64,000 nt of DNA. Origin: Paenibacillus sp. Root52 (GTDB lineage: Bacteria > Bacillota > Bacilli > Paenibacillales > Paenibacillaceae). Shown in pieces: positions 33,338-41,459 of the stretch (the stretch's first letter is position 1; every line of letters begins with the position of its first letter). The position numbers were made by a program, and so were the translations under genes. The notes beneath the pieces are model-generated. The model worked only from the letters and a program-made list of their open reading frames with translations. It made no database searches and was not told the origin of the DNA. Location: positions 471,335 through 535,334 of the forward strand of contig NZ_LMFO01000029.1 in NCBI RefSeq assembly GCF_001426865.1, written 5' to 3'.

Positions 33338-33829
33338 GTGATCAAAAATGAAAAGATCAAAGCATCGGAAGTCCATGTCACTGGAATAAACGGAGAGGAT
33401 CTGGGAATCATGTCCACGCGTGAGGCACTCGCCTTAGCGAAGCAATACAAAGTGGATCTGGTCTGTACTTCTCTCTTGACCAGTCCACCACCGTGCAAAC
33501 TTATTGGGGCTGGTGCAGCCAAAGCAGAGGCGCAACAGGATAAGAAGAAATCAGGTAAATCCCCGGATAAACGTAAGGTGAAGGAGATCCGTCTAACTTT
33601 GCAAATGGAAGATCATGATCGGGATACGAAACAAGCACAAGCAGAGCGTATCCTGAAAAAAGGAGATTCCGTGAAGCTGGTCATTCAGGTTCACGGAAGT
33701 AAAGAAGGCGCAGCCGGTAAGGAATGGGCAGAGCAGCTATGCCAAGCTTTGGCTGAATTCGGCACCAAAACGACGGGGGTACAAGTGAGCGGGAAACAAG
33801 TCGTCGTTCAGTTGGATCCAAAGGTGTAA
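33338..33829 (+). CDS. Translation initiation factor IF-3-like paralogue
   Basis: 163 residues from GTG 33338, behind AAGGAGGT (33323-33330). The whole IF-3 fold can be aligned: VIKNEKIKASEVHVTGINGEDLGIMSTREALALAKQ for the N-domain, DLVCTSLLTSPPPCKLIGAG (normally VEVSPTAKPPVCKIMDYG), then the VKEIRLTLQMEDHDRDTKQAQAERILKKGDSVKLVIQVHG C-domain. The normal R-rich GREMAH stretch is changed to GSKEGAAGKEW, and the linker KAEAQQDKKKSGKSPDKRK is Lys-rich. True infC genes sit with rpmI-rplT, which are absent here, so this is a second copy. It may bind 30S subunits in special conditions. Confidence 0.83.
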   Translation: MIKNEKIKASEVHVTGINGEDLGIMSTREALALAKQYKVDLVCTSLLTSPPPCKLIGAGAAKAEAQQDKKKSGKSPDKRKVKEIRLTLQMEDHDRDTKQAQAERILKKGDSVKLVIQVHGSKEGAAGKEWAEQLCQALAEFGTKTTGVQVSGKQVVVQLDPKV

Positions 33830-33845
33830 CCCTTCACGTGAAGCA

Positions 33846-34670
33846 TCAGGTACGCAAATAACGACTACCACCTACACGAACATATAATTGTCCAGGTAAT
33901 ACTGGCGTCGATGGAGCACCTGGATTGGCATTATTGCTATTCGCAAAACGTGACAGATAATAAAAATCAGGGTAGATGACAGTATCCATCAGATAGGCGG
34001 AAGTGCGGCTGCCTGGAAAGCGGAATTGGTTCAAGGTGCGTATGATTTGTTCGCCACGAGCAATACCGATTCCGTGACCGTAATACCAATCCTCACGAAG
34101 TTTAATCGTATTCTCTCCTTGCCACTCTGGCGTTTCGGGAGATACATCCGGATTTTTGAAATAGAGTACATCTCCAGGGAGCGCACTGTTACTGCCGTTC
34201 TTCTCTGTTAAGCGCAGGTCGCTGTCATAGTGCCAGTCGAAGAGAAGCAGGTTGCGGAATAACGAATTAAAAGCATCTTCACGGATGCTACCCAGCACGC
34301 CACCATATAATACAATGACAGTTGCTGTTGCGCATTCAAAAGCGTACAAGGATCCGTTTCTCCAAATATCACGAATTCCCTCTGCGGGGGTAACGTTGGG
34401 TCTTAACTCAAAACCACCTTGGGCATTCCGGTTCCAGTAAACGGGATTACATCTGGATTGTTCGAACGAGGCAAAGCTAACACCACTCGCATTAAGTCCC
34501 TCTGCTGCTTCGACAAGAGACGAACGCAGTTTCCACTCAAAACGAAGATGCTCCATGGATTGGTACGTATACACTGTCGAACTATTTTGGAGTTGTTGGA
34601 GCCAGTTCCATTCAAAGGGCGTCCAATCTGTGGGACTTAATTGGAGAGGTTGATTTGCAACAATAATCAT
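33846..34670 (-). CDS. tgl: Spore-coat protein-glutamine gamma-glutamyltransferase
   Basis: 274 residues from ATG 34670 (MIIVANQPLQ), behind GGAGGT. It matches B. subtilis Tgl (245 residues) along its length: FEWKLRSSLVEAA, GIRDIWRNGSLYAFECATA with catalytic Cys113, LLFDWHYDSDLRLTE, GDVLYFKNPDVSPETPEWQGENTIKL, YYGHGIGIARGEQII and SAYLMDTVIYPDFYYLSRF. Tgl cross-links Gln and Lys side chains of coat proteins (GerQ and others) late in sporulation in the mother cell, so the organism very likely forms spores. The last 30 residues (an Asn/Pro-rich spacer, then GQLYVRVGGSRYLR) have no counterpart in the B. subtilis enzyme. Confidence 0.93.
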   Translation of the reverse strand: MIIVANQPLQLSPTDWTPFEWNWLQQLQNSSTVYTYQSMEHLRFEWKLRSSLVEAAEGLNASGVSFASFEQSRCNPVYWNRNAQGGFELRPNVTPAEGIRDIWRNGSLYAFECATATVIVLYGGVLGSIREDAFNSLFRNLLLFDWHYDSDLRLTEKNGSNSALPGDVLYFKNPDVSPETPEWQGENTIKLREDWYYGHGIGIARGEQIIRTLNQFRFPGSRTSAYLMDTVIYPDFYYLSRFANSNNANPGAPSTPVLPGQLYVRVGGSRYLRT

Positions 34671-34943
34671 AATTGATACCTCCATGTCGTTGGGATGTAC
34701 AGAACATATTTAGATAAAATCGCCTAGGTTTGTTTGAGAATATGGTGTAGCCTATAGGGGTCGGATTAGTAGTTTATTGGCTTGATGGGGTTACAAGATA
34801 AAAGATGTCGATACTTGCCAAAATTTCGTACAAAAAAATCGTTATCAATGATAGGATTTGGGGTACTACTCTATAGAAGAAGTTATGTATTGAAGTAAGC
34901 TTTCATTACGAAATGGTTGGATAACTGAAAAGGAGGATAAGCG

Positions 34944-37715
34944 GTGTCGAATCCAATTACACAGAACCGTTTGCTGTTCGAACAATTATATACTCATGCG
35001 CCGATCGGCATTGCTGTTGCTTCACATGTGAATGGTCGTTGGCTCCAGCTCAATCCCGCCTTTTGTGAGATGTTGGGGTATCGTGAAGATGAATTAATTG
35101 ATAAGTCAATCATACATATGATCTATGAGCCTGATCTGGATATGGATAGCTTCCGGTCTGAGTTTTACGATATGACCAATGGTGTTACCATGATGTACGA
35201 AACGGAGTTCCGCTTGAAACGCAAGAACAATACACTCCTATGGGCATGTGTACGGGCATGTATCGTCAAAGATGAGATGACGGATGAGCCTTTATATTTA
35301 CTCGTGCAAGCAGCCGATATTTCGAAGCAAAAGGAAGCGGAGGAGCGTCTGATCATCCAACGCCAAAAGTTGGAGGAGAGCAGCCAAATCTCTCGTATGC
35401 TCACAGAATCATCCTTGGATATGATCGCTATCCATGATGCGGATGTTGAGCGAACTTTCAAATATATATCGCCTGCCTGCGAAATCATGCTTGGTTATAA
35501 ACCGGAGGAATTAGTAGGTCACTCCGGCTTATCTGTCATATATCCAGAGGATATTCCTTTAGTGAAGGCATATGTTACAGGTCAGATTCAAGGCCTTGCT
35601 CCGGATCGAATCAGTTATCGTCTCCGGCATAAAGATGGATCGCCAGTGTGGGCGGATACGTTAACACAGTACGTGTATGATGAGCAGGGTAATCTTCAGG
35701 AGATGATTGCTGTAACCAGAGATATGACTGCTAGACAGCAAGAAGAGCTTCGTCAGCAGGAATATCAGTCACTATTCGACTACAATCCATTGGGCGTAGC
35801 GTCACTTGCTCCAGATGGAAAACTGCTTAAGGCGAACTCCGGGCAGGAGCAGCTTACTGGACATACCAAAGAGGAGCTGTTAGGTGGCTCGTTTGAACAT
35901 CTCATTGATCCAGTTGATCTGGAGAAGACCCGTTACTATTTTGAAGAGAGTGTGAAGGGGAAAGCTCAGAGCTACGAGATTGGATTAATTCACAAAGATG
36001 GGCAGCGTATTGAAACGAATGTAATTAATGTTCCGATTATACTTGAGGGACAAGTCGTTGGTGTATTTGGAATTACGAGTGATATTACAGAATCTAAACG
36101 ATACGTTGAGGAAATTGAAAATTTAAGTTATGAACGTGCCCTCATACTAAATGCAATGTCCGAAGGGGTTATTGGACTGGATCGAGATGGACATATCATC
36201 TTCGCCAATCCGGCTGCAACAGAGATGATGGACTTCTGCCCGAGTGCTACAAATGGCATGCCGTTTGAGGAGATTATTTTGCAAATGCAAAGTGAAGGAA
36301 TTCCGTATCCAACAAACGAAACACCCATTGTGAAGGCTGTTCGTGAAGGGCGTAGCCTGCCAAGGTCAGAATCCGTTTTCTGGAGACAAGATGGCTCCAG
36401 CTTCCTTGCAGAATTTCAACTGAAGCCTATTATGGATCAGGGGAAAACGCGGGGAGCCGTACTGGTCTTTCGTGACATGACAAGTGTGAATGAGATCATT
36501 CGGGCGAAGGAAGTAGCTGAGCATGCCGACAAAGCCAAGTCTGAATTCCTTGCGATCATGAGTCATGAGCTGCGCACACCTCTGAATGGTATTATGGGAA
36601 TGGCACATTTATTAAAGGAAACAGAACTCGATGAGGAACAACATGGATTTGCCGAGATCATTATTGATAGCGGGGAATCATTACTGCATATCCTTAATGA
36701 GATTTTGGATTTTAGCAAGATTGAAGCTGGTAAAATGGATCTTGCGCGTGAAGCGGTTGATCTAAGAGAGATGACTGCGGGTGTCATGGAGCTGTTTGCA
36801 CTACGAGCATCCGAGAAAAATATTGAATTATACTGTGAAATATCGGATCGGGTTCCTGAGCGTATAAGAGGGGACGAAACGCGTATCCGCCAAGTGCTTA
36901 TTAACCTAGTTGGCAATGCGGTCAAATTCACGGATAAGGGCAATATCCAGATCCATATGAATGTACATCCAGCAGAATGCGAGAATGAGGAGCGGCTCAC
37001 CCTGGCATTTACAGTGAAAGATACTGGAATCGGTATACCTCTTGAGAAGCAGCATCAACTATTCCAATCGTTCTCTCAGCTGGATCCTTCCATTAATCGC
37101 AAGTATGGAGGCACAGGTCTGGGGCTCGCGATCAGTAGGAAGCTGGTGGAGCTAATGGGTGGTGCGATTGGCGTACAGAGCGATGCTGGCGAGGGAGCAG
37201 AGTTCTACTTCACGCTGTCGCTAGAGCGCTGGAATGACGAATCTGGGGATCTTATAGAGGAATCTAATGAAGTGAGTGAACTCACCGATCAGTCACGTCA
37301 AGCTGCGGGGATTAAAATCTTAGTGGCAGAGGATCAACAGTTGAACAGTCACCTCATGGAGGAAATGCTGCGTAAGCACGGCGGTGTATGTGACATTGTA
37401 GAGAATGGTGAAGAAGCTGTGAAGGCGCTGGAACGGGAGCATTATGATCTGATCTTTATGGATATCAAAATGCCGATCATGGATGGCATCGAAGCCACCT
37501 GCAAGATTAGGCAAACACATCCGGAAATTCCGGTCATTGCTGCCATCACCGCATTTGTGGGTGCTACAGATCGTGAAGCATGTTTGAAGTGTGGTATGCA
37601 GGATTTCATTAGCAAACCGTTCAGTTCTCAGGAGATACGTCGTGTCATGAATACATGGGTTCCCTTTATCCGAGCTCATCAAAAAAACGTTGAATCAAAT
37701 TTTGAAGTAACCTAA
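34944..37715 (+). CDS. Multi-PAS hybrid sensor histidine kinase/response regulator
   Basis: A 923-residue cytosolic hybrid kinase with no membrane segment. Four PAS domains occupy about 8-130, 150-270, 275-390 and 395-515. The dimerisation domain has the phospho-acceptor His in AIMSHELRTPLNG (near 541). HATPase_c has the N box NLVGNAVKFTDKG, G1 KDTGIGIP and G2 YGGTGLGLAISRKL. The receiver domain (about 790-915) has the acidic pair VAEDQQ, phospho-Asp840 in FMDIKMPIMDG, and Lys in ISKPFS. There is no Hpt or DNA-binding output. It probably senses redox, light or small ligands through PAS. The start is GTG 34944, behind AAAGGAGGA. No partner regulator lies next to it. Confidence 0.93.
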   Translation: MSNPITQNRLLFEQLYTHAPIGIAVASHVNGRWLQLNPAFCEMLGYREDELIDKSIIHMIYEPDLDMDSFRSEFYDMTNGVTMMYETEFRLKRKNNTLLWACVRACIVKDEMTDEPLYLLVQAADISKQKEAEERLIIQRQKLEESSQISRMLTESSLDMIAIHDADVERTFKYISPACEIMLGYKPEELVGHSGLSVIYPEDIPLVKAYVTGQIQGLAPDRISYRLRHKDGSPVWADTLTQYVYDEQGNLQEMIAVTRDMTARQQEELRQQEYQSLFDYNPLGVASLAPDGKLLKANSGQEQLTGHTKEELLGGSFEHLIDPVDLEKTRYYFEESVKGKAQSYEIGLIHKDGQRIETNVINVPIILEGQVVGVFGITSDITESKRYVEEIENLSYERALILNAMSEGVIGLDRDGHIIFANPAATEMMDFCPSATNGMPFEEIILQMQSEGIPYPTNETPIVKAVREGRSLPRSESVFWRQDGSSFLAEFQLKPIMDQGKTRGAVLVFRDMTSVNEIIRAKEVAEHADKAKSEFLAIMSHELRTPLNGIMGMAHLLKETELDEEQHGFAEIIIDSGESLLHILNEILDFSKIEAGKMDLAREAVDLREMTAGVMELFALRASEKNIELYCEISDRVPERIRGDETRIRQVLINLVGNAVKFTDKGNIQIHMNVHPAECENEERLTLAFTVKDTGIGIPLEKQHQLFQSFSQLDPSINRKYGGTGLGLAISRKLVELMGGAIGVQSDAGEGAEFYFTLSLERWNDESGDLIEESNEVSELTDQSRQAAGIKILVAEDQQLNSHLMEEMLRKHGGVCDIVENGEEAVKALEREHYDLIFMDIKMPIMDGIEATCKIRQTHPEIPVIAAITAFVGATDREACLKCGMQDFISKPFSSQEIRRVMNTWVPFIRAHQKNVESNFEVT

Positions 37716-37737
37716 GTGAGTATCCCATGAATTGAAA

Positions 37738-37778
37738 CAACCTGCCCCTAAGCTAGAGGCAGGTTGCATTTCGTTTTT
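37738..37778. terminator. Rho-independent terminator after the hybrid kinase
   Basis: CAACCTGCC (37738-37746) pairs perfectly with GGCAGGTTG (37758-37766), followed by a T-rich run with TTTTT. It separates two convergent genes and may serve both. Confidence 0.83.
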
Positions 37779-37815
37779 GTAGTGGAGAACTATCCATCCG
37801 AGAAGGGCTTAAAAC

Positions 37816-38028
37816 TTAAGACCATCCTCCGATTAACCCAGAGAGGGTTACACACTCATCATCTTCCAATTCTGCAATTAGCGTAAGTTCCTCTTGGTCA
37901 GTTGGGTCAACCGAGAACAATTCACGGCGTCCATCTTCGTGCACAATAATAACCAGTTGGTTGCCGCTTTTTGTATCAAACTGGTACTTAACTCCAATAC
38001 CAGGTAAAGGACATTCCCGGATATTCAT
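37816..38028 (-). CDS. KhtT-like cation:proton antiporter regulatory subunit, N-terminal domain only
   Basis: 70 residues: NIRECPLPGIGVKYQFDT and LVIIVHEDGRRELF are the N-terminal domain of KhtT (YhaT), the regulatory partner of the KhtU K+/H+ antiporter, a protein of about 165 residues. This copy stops after LSGLIGGW-S, exactly where relatives continue GG(L/M)TYKPKALE into the RCK_C (TrkA_C) ligand-binding domain. No RCK_C sequence follows, and a hairpin lies directly downstream. It has its own ribosome site (AAAGAGGTG). It is therefore either a decayed copy or a single-domain paralogue. khtU and khtS genes are not in the window. Confidence 0.75.
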   Translation of the reverse strand: MNIRECPLPGIGVKYQFDTKSGNQLVIIVHEDGRRELFSVDPTDQEELTLIAELEDDECVTLSGLIGGWS

Positions 38029-38166
38029 GTAATGCTGTCACCTCTTTAGCTTTTCCGTAATAAGTTTAACCGTTCACACAGTACGGATGTATTCTACTAT
38101 CCCTAACAACGTTTGGCAAGTCATGATTCAAATTACCGACAATTAATTATCCTTACGCTATATATT

Positions 38167-38901
38167 TTAGCCATTTCGGCGCTGTCTGACACGTCTGCGA
38201 CGCAAGAAAAACCAGATCAGCAATGCGAGGATTAACATAAGGCCAATAACAACTGCGATAATAATATTTCGAATGTTCGGAATCTGTACAGTCAAATCCA
38301 GTGTATTCCGATTGAGTGGGGAAATGTGCCACGTTAGTGTTTTACCCCCATCGTCCACAACATCTGCGTTTGAATCCTTCGCTTTGATTGGGAGAGATAA
38401 CTTGAAGTCGAAATTAACATCTTTTAATAATAGGTTTTTAAGAAAATTCGGTACCTTGTTAATCTGATCTTTGATGTTACCATCGGGCATGGATTCCATG
38501 ACATCCGCTTCTGCAGTAAGGTGTAGTGTTGACGAGAACAAACCTGGTGTTTTGGATTGCTCGACCTTAATGCCTTGAGGTAAGCTTGACATATCAAAGT
38601 CGGTTGTGTTGCTTCTCTCATAGTGAGTGGTGGCAGTAAGCTGCTGCGTGTCTCCTTGCTTGGTAACTTCAGCTTCGAAATTGTTCTTCTTCAACGTATC
38701 GGCCAGCAGTGCCATCAGATTATCCTGTCCGATTTTGCCTAGCGCAGCATCGGTTACACTGAGATTCAGATCTAGTTCGGATGATCCATCTAGATTGACG
38801 GTTACATGAGCTTCCCCGTCTGCGCAAGCCGTTAACACGGATAACATCAATGTTAGTAAGATAGCACTAAATAAGTAACGTAAAGGCATACGAATCGACA
38901 T
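38167..38901 (-). CDS. DUF3153-like membrane lipoprotein
   Basis: 244 residues with a lipoprotein signal (lipobox LTAC, Cys26), so it should be anchored to the outer face of the membrane. A beta-rich extracellular domain follows (VTVNLDGSSELDLNLSVTDAALGKIGQDN near the start; LTWHISPLNRNTLDLTVQIPN near the end). One C-terminal membrane helix (about 211-233, IIIAVVIGLMLILALLIWFFL) is capped by a basic tail RRRRVRQRRNG. That combination, a lipid anchor plus a C-terminal helix, fits the DUF3153 family, whose function is not known. The start is ATG 38901, behind GAAAGG. Confidence 0.8.
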   Translation of the reverse strand: MSIRMPLRYLFSAILLTLMLSVLTACADGEAHVTVNLDGSSELDLNLSVTDAALGKIGQDNLMALLADTLKKNNFEAEVTKQGDTQQLTATTHYERSNTTDFDMSSLPQGIKVEQSKTPGLFSSTLHLTAEADVMESMPDGNIKDQINKVPNFLKNLLLKDVNFDFKLSLPIKAKDSNADVVDDGGKTLTWHISPLNRNTLDLTVQIPNIRNIIIAVVIGLMLILALLIWFFLRRRRVRQRRNG

Positions 38902-39255
38902 CTAGTTCAACCTTTCAATGTAAAATCTTATTTCTATTTCATAGATTTATAGTATACACCGGATGTATAACAGATGAAACGTTGGGCATGGATTGCATTT
39001 TGTGATATGGTATGATTTGATCTGCATGCAAGGGGTGTCATTAAATCAGTACATAAGGTTCAGCATCGTTTGATGAGGTGGGGATGCAGATGCCTAGAAC
39101 GTGGAATAATGAATAACATATCATCCCGTATACAAATCCATTGATTAAAATTAAAGATTTCGTATTTTTGTCAATGTTCGGTCAATTCAAATGGTGTTTC
39201 ACCGTGTAAACTGGTAGTAGTGTGTAGAATATTCGGAAGCAGGGGGGTTACATTC
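38902..39255. other. Gene-free stretch between lipoprotein and small membrane peptide
   Basis: AT-rich with no recognisable gene. It must hold the promoters of two divergent genes. A TAGAAT at 39225-39230 is a possible -10 for the small ORF, but no good -35 pairs with it. A GAGGTGGGG at 39075-39083 precedes only an 8-codon frame. Confidence 0.45.
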
Positions 39256-39348
39256 ATGACTTACATTATTATTTTGGTTGCAATTATGGTCGTGGGAATG
39301 GTCGGAATGGGCTGGTTTTATATGGTTGTGGACAAAGACAAAAATTAG
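39256..39348 (+). CDS. 30-residue single-pass membrane peptide
   Basis: ATG 39256 lies eight bases after AGGGGGG and gives 30 residues: a nearly uninterrupted hydrophobic helix (residues 3-25, rich in Ile, Val, Met and Gly) and a charged tail DKDKN. The charge layout predicts an N-out or N-in single TM with the acidic/basic tail in the cytosol. A hairpin at 39388-39426 follows. I do not recognise it. In size and form it resembles the small subunits that bind respiratory oxidases or transporters, but nothing in the sequence proves this. Confidence 0.6.
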   Translation: MTYIIILVAIMVVGMVGMGWFYMVVDKDKN

Positions 39349-39387
39349 TCTGAATTATTGAATAGCATATGTAAGTAAGACAAGCTC

Positions 39388-39426
39388 ATAAGCTGGCTTC
39401 GCGATAATGCGGCGCGGGCTTATTTG
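39388..39426 (+). terminator. Stem-loop terminator after the small membrane peptide
   Basis: ATAAGC (39388-39393) pairs with GCTTAT (39418-39423), with inner CGCG pairings, then TTTG. Confidence 0.55.
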
Positions 39427-39614
39427 CGTTTGCGTATGTATCTAAGTAGACCTGACATGATTATGTAACATATATGACCTTACATGTTCTTCAATTTGAC
39501 CAATGGACAAATATTTTTCGTAAAGTTGGGATTTTTAGGCTGCTCTTTTGTATAATAGGTTTAGTTTAACACGGGAATCTCCCGAATCTACCAAACAGGA
39601 AAGGGTGTACATAA

Positions 39615-41309
39615 ATGAAGTTTAGTGAATACACGTATACACGTCCCGATCTGGAACACATCAAGACCTCTTTCGGTGAACTGCTGAAGGGATTCGAAGC
39701 GGCGGCTTCAGTGGAAGAGCAAAGTGATTTTATGGACAAGATCAATGCCCTGCGCAGTGATTTCGAAACTCAGGCACAACTGGTCTATATCCGTCACTCC
39801 ATTGATACCAATGATGAGTTTTACAAGGCAGAGAATGAGTTCCTGGATGAAAGTCAGCCTGTTGTTCAAGAGTATATTACCGATTTTTACCGTGCGCTGG
39901 TGAATTCCAAGTTCCGTGCGGAACTGGAGCAAAAGTGGGGAATCCAACTGTTTCAGCTCGCTGAGCAAGCTTTGAAAACATTCAGCCCGGAGATCATTGA
40001 GGATCTTCAAAAGGAAAACAAACTGTCTACGGAATACAATCAGCTGATTGCTTCAGCCAAAATTCCGTTTGAAGGAGAAGAGCGTACACTGCCTCAACTG
40101 CATCCATTTGAGCTGTCCACGGATCGCTCGATGCGGGAACGTGCTTCAGAAGCGCGGTATACGTTTATGGCGGAGCATGAAGCAGAATTCGACCGGATCT
40201 ACGATGAACTGGTGAAAGTACGTACACAGATTGCGAAAAAGCTGGGGTATCCAAGCTATGTGGAACTTGGTTATGACCGTATGAATCGTACGGATTATAA
40301 CGCGGAGATGGTAGCGAATTTCCGCGCACAAGTCCGAGATTATATCGTACCTGTTGCAACCAAGCTGAGAGAACGTCAACGCAGCCGGATTGATGTGGAT
40401 ACACTCTATTTTTACGATCAAGGCTTTAGTTTCAAAACGGGTAATCCAACACCAAAAGGTGATCCAGACTGGATTGTAGAGAACGGGAAACGGATGTATG
40501 CCGAACTATCACCAGAAACAGATGTGTTCTTCCAGATGATGACGGACAACGAACTAATGGATCTGGAGAGCAAAAAAGGCAAACAGGGCGGTGGATATTG
40601 TACGTTCCTGAACGATTATAAAGTGCCGTTTATTTTCTCCAACTTCAATGGTACGTCGGGTGATATTGATGTGTTGACGCATGAAGCGGGACATGCTTTC
40701 CAAGTATACGAGAGCCGTAACTTTGCTGTGCCTGAATATAACTGGCCGACTTTTGAGTCTGCGGAAATTCATTCCATGAGTATGGAGTTCTTCACTTGGC
40801 CGTGGATGGAGTTGTTCTTCAAGGAAGATACAGACAAATACAAGTTCGATCATCTGTCCTCCGCGCTGCTGTTTATTCCCTATGGCGTATCTGTGGATGA
40901 GTTCCAACACTTTGTCTATGCTAATCCTGATGCAACTCCGGCGGAGCGCAAGCAAGCATGGCGCAACATTGAGAAGACGTATTTGCCGCATATTAATTAC
41001 AAAGATAATGCGTATTTGGAACAGGGCGGATTCTGGCATAAACAGGGTCATATTTTCTCGTCACCGTTCTATTACATTGACTATACGTTAGCTCAAATCT
41101 GCGCATTCCAGTTCTGGAAACGCAGCAATCAGGATATGAAGTCTGCTTGGGCAGATTATTTGACGCTGTGCAAAGCCGGAGGAAGCCTGTCCTTTACTGG
41201 ATTGGTCGAGCTTGCGGGACTTAATTCTCCGTTTGAAGACGGCTGTGTCTCTTCTGTGATTGGAGATATTGAAGCTTGGCTGGATGGCGTAGACGACAAA
41301 GCACTCTAA
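39615..41309 (+). CDS. M3-family oligoendopeptidase (second copy)
   Basis: 564 residues, an M3 zinc peptidase of the YjbG/PepF-like group that is shorter than the copy at 1541. The active site is VLTHEAGHAFQ (HExxH near residue 356), and the third ligand is expected in the ESAEIHSMSMEFFTWPW helix. Family markers GYDRMNRTDYNAEMVANFR and EKTYLPHINYKDNAYLEQGGFWHKQGHIFSSPFYYIDYTLAQICA are very characteristic. It cuts short cytosolic peptides. The start is ATG 39615, behind GGAAAGGG. It is a single-gene unit. Confidence 0.93.
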   Translation: MKFSEYTYTRPDLEHIKTSFGELLKGFEAAASVEEQSDFMDKINALRSDFETQAQLVYIRHSIDTNDEFYKAENEFLDESQPVVQEYITDFYRALVNSKFRAELEQKWGIQLFQLAEQALKTFSPEIIEDLQKENKLSTEYNQLIASAKIPFEGEERTLPQLHPFELSTDRSMRERASEARYTFMAEHEAEFDRIYDELVKVRTQIAKKLGYPSYVELGYDRMNRTDYNAEMVANFRAQVRDYIVPVATKLRERQRSRIDVDTLYFYDQGFSFKTGNPTPKGDPDWIVENGKRMYAELSPETDVFFQMMTDNELMDLESKKGKQGGGYCTFLNDYKVPFIFSNFNGTSGDIDVLTHEAGHAFQVYESRNFAVPEYNWPTFESAEIHSMSMEFFTWPWMELFFKEDTDKYKFDHLSSALLFIPYGVSVDEFQHFVYANPDATPAERKQAWRNIEKTYLPHINYKDNAYLEQGGFWHKQGHIFSSPFYYIDYTLAQICAFQFWKRSNQDMKSAWADYLTLCKAGGSLSFTGLVELAGLNSPFEDGCVSSVIGDIEAWLDGVDDKAL

Positions 41310-41375
41310 GAGAATTCGAAGAGTAGCTTAAATGAGGTGAAATGGTACGAAGAATAATCCGCACTTGATCGGTAT

Positions 41376-41448
41376 CGCATTCTGAGCGTAGAGCTAGTAG
41401 GACAGATTCGAATGTCTGTAGCTTACGAATACTCTTAGACAGAATGCG
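41376..41448 (+). other. Structured leader: long stem-loop before the GNAT gene
   Basis: CGCATTCTG (41376-41384) pairs perfectly with CAGAATGCG (41440-41448). Inside are CGTAGAGCTA against TAGCT-TACG and a GACA/TGTC hairpin. The outer 3' arm runs into the ribosome site GCGAGG (41446-41451), so folding could hide it. No known riboswitch class is recognised. Confidence 0.5.
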
Positions 41449-41459
41449 AGGATTATATC

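Noticed and set aside
36563..37000. 145-residue Ser-rich frame opposite the hybrid kinase
   Set aside because: Typical antisense shadow of a His-kinase domain; no start context.
39090..39116. 8-codon frame (MPRTWNNE) behind GAGGTGGGG
   Set aside because: Good ribosome site but too short to judge, with no other support.
40554..41051. 165-residue minus-strand frame inside the M3 peptidase
   Set aside because: It covers the reverse of the HExxH region; no ribosome site or recognisable fold.
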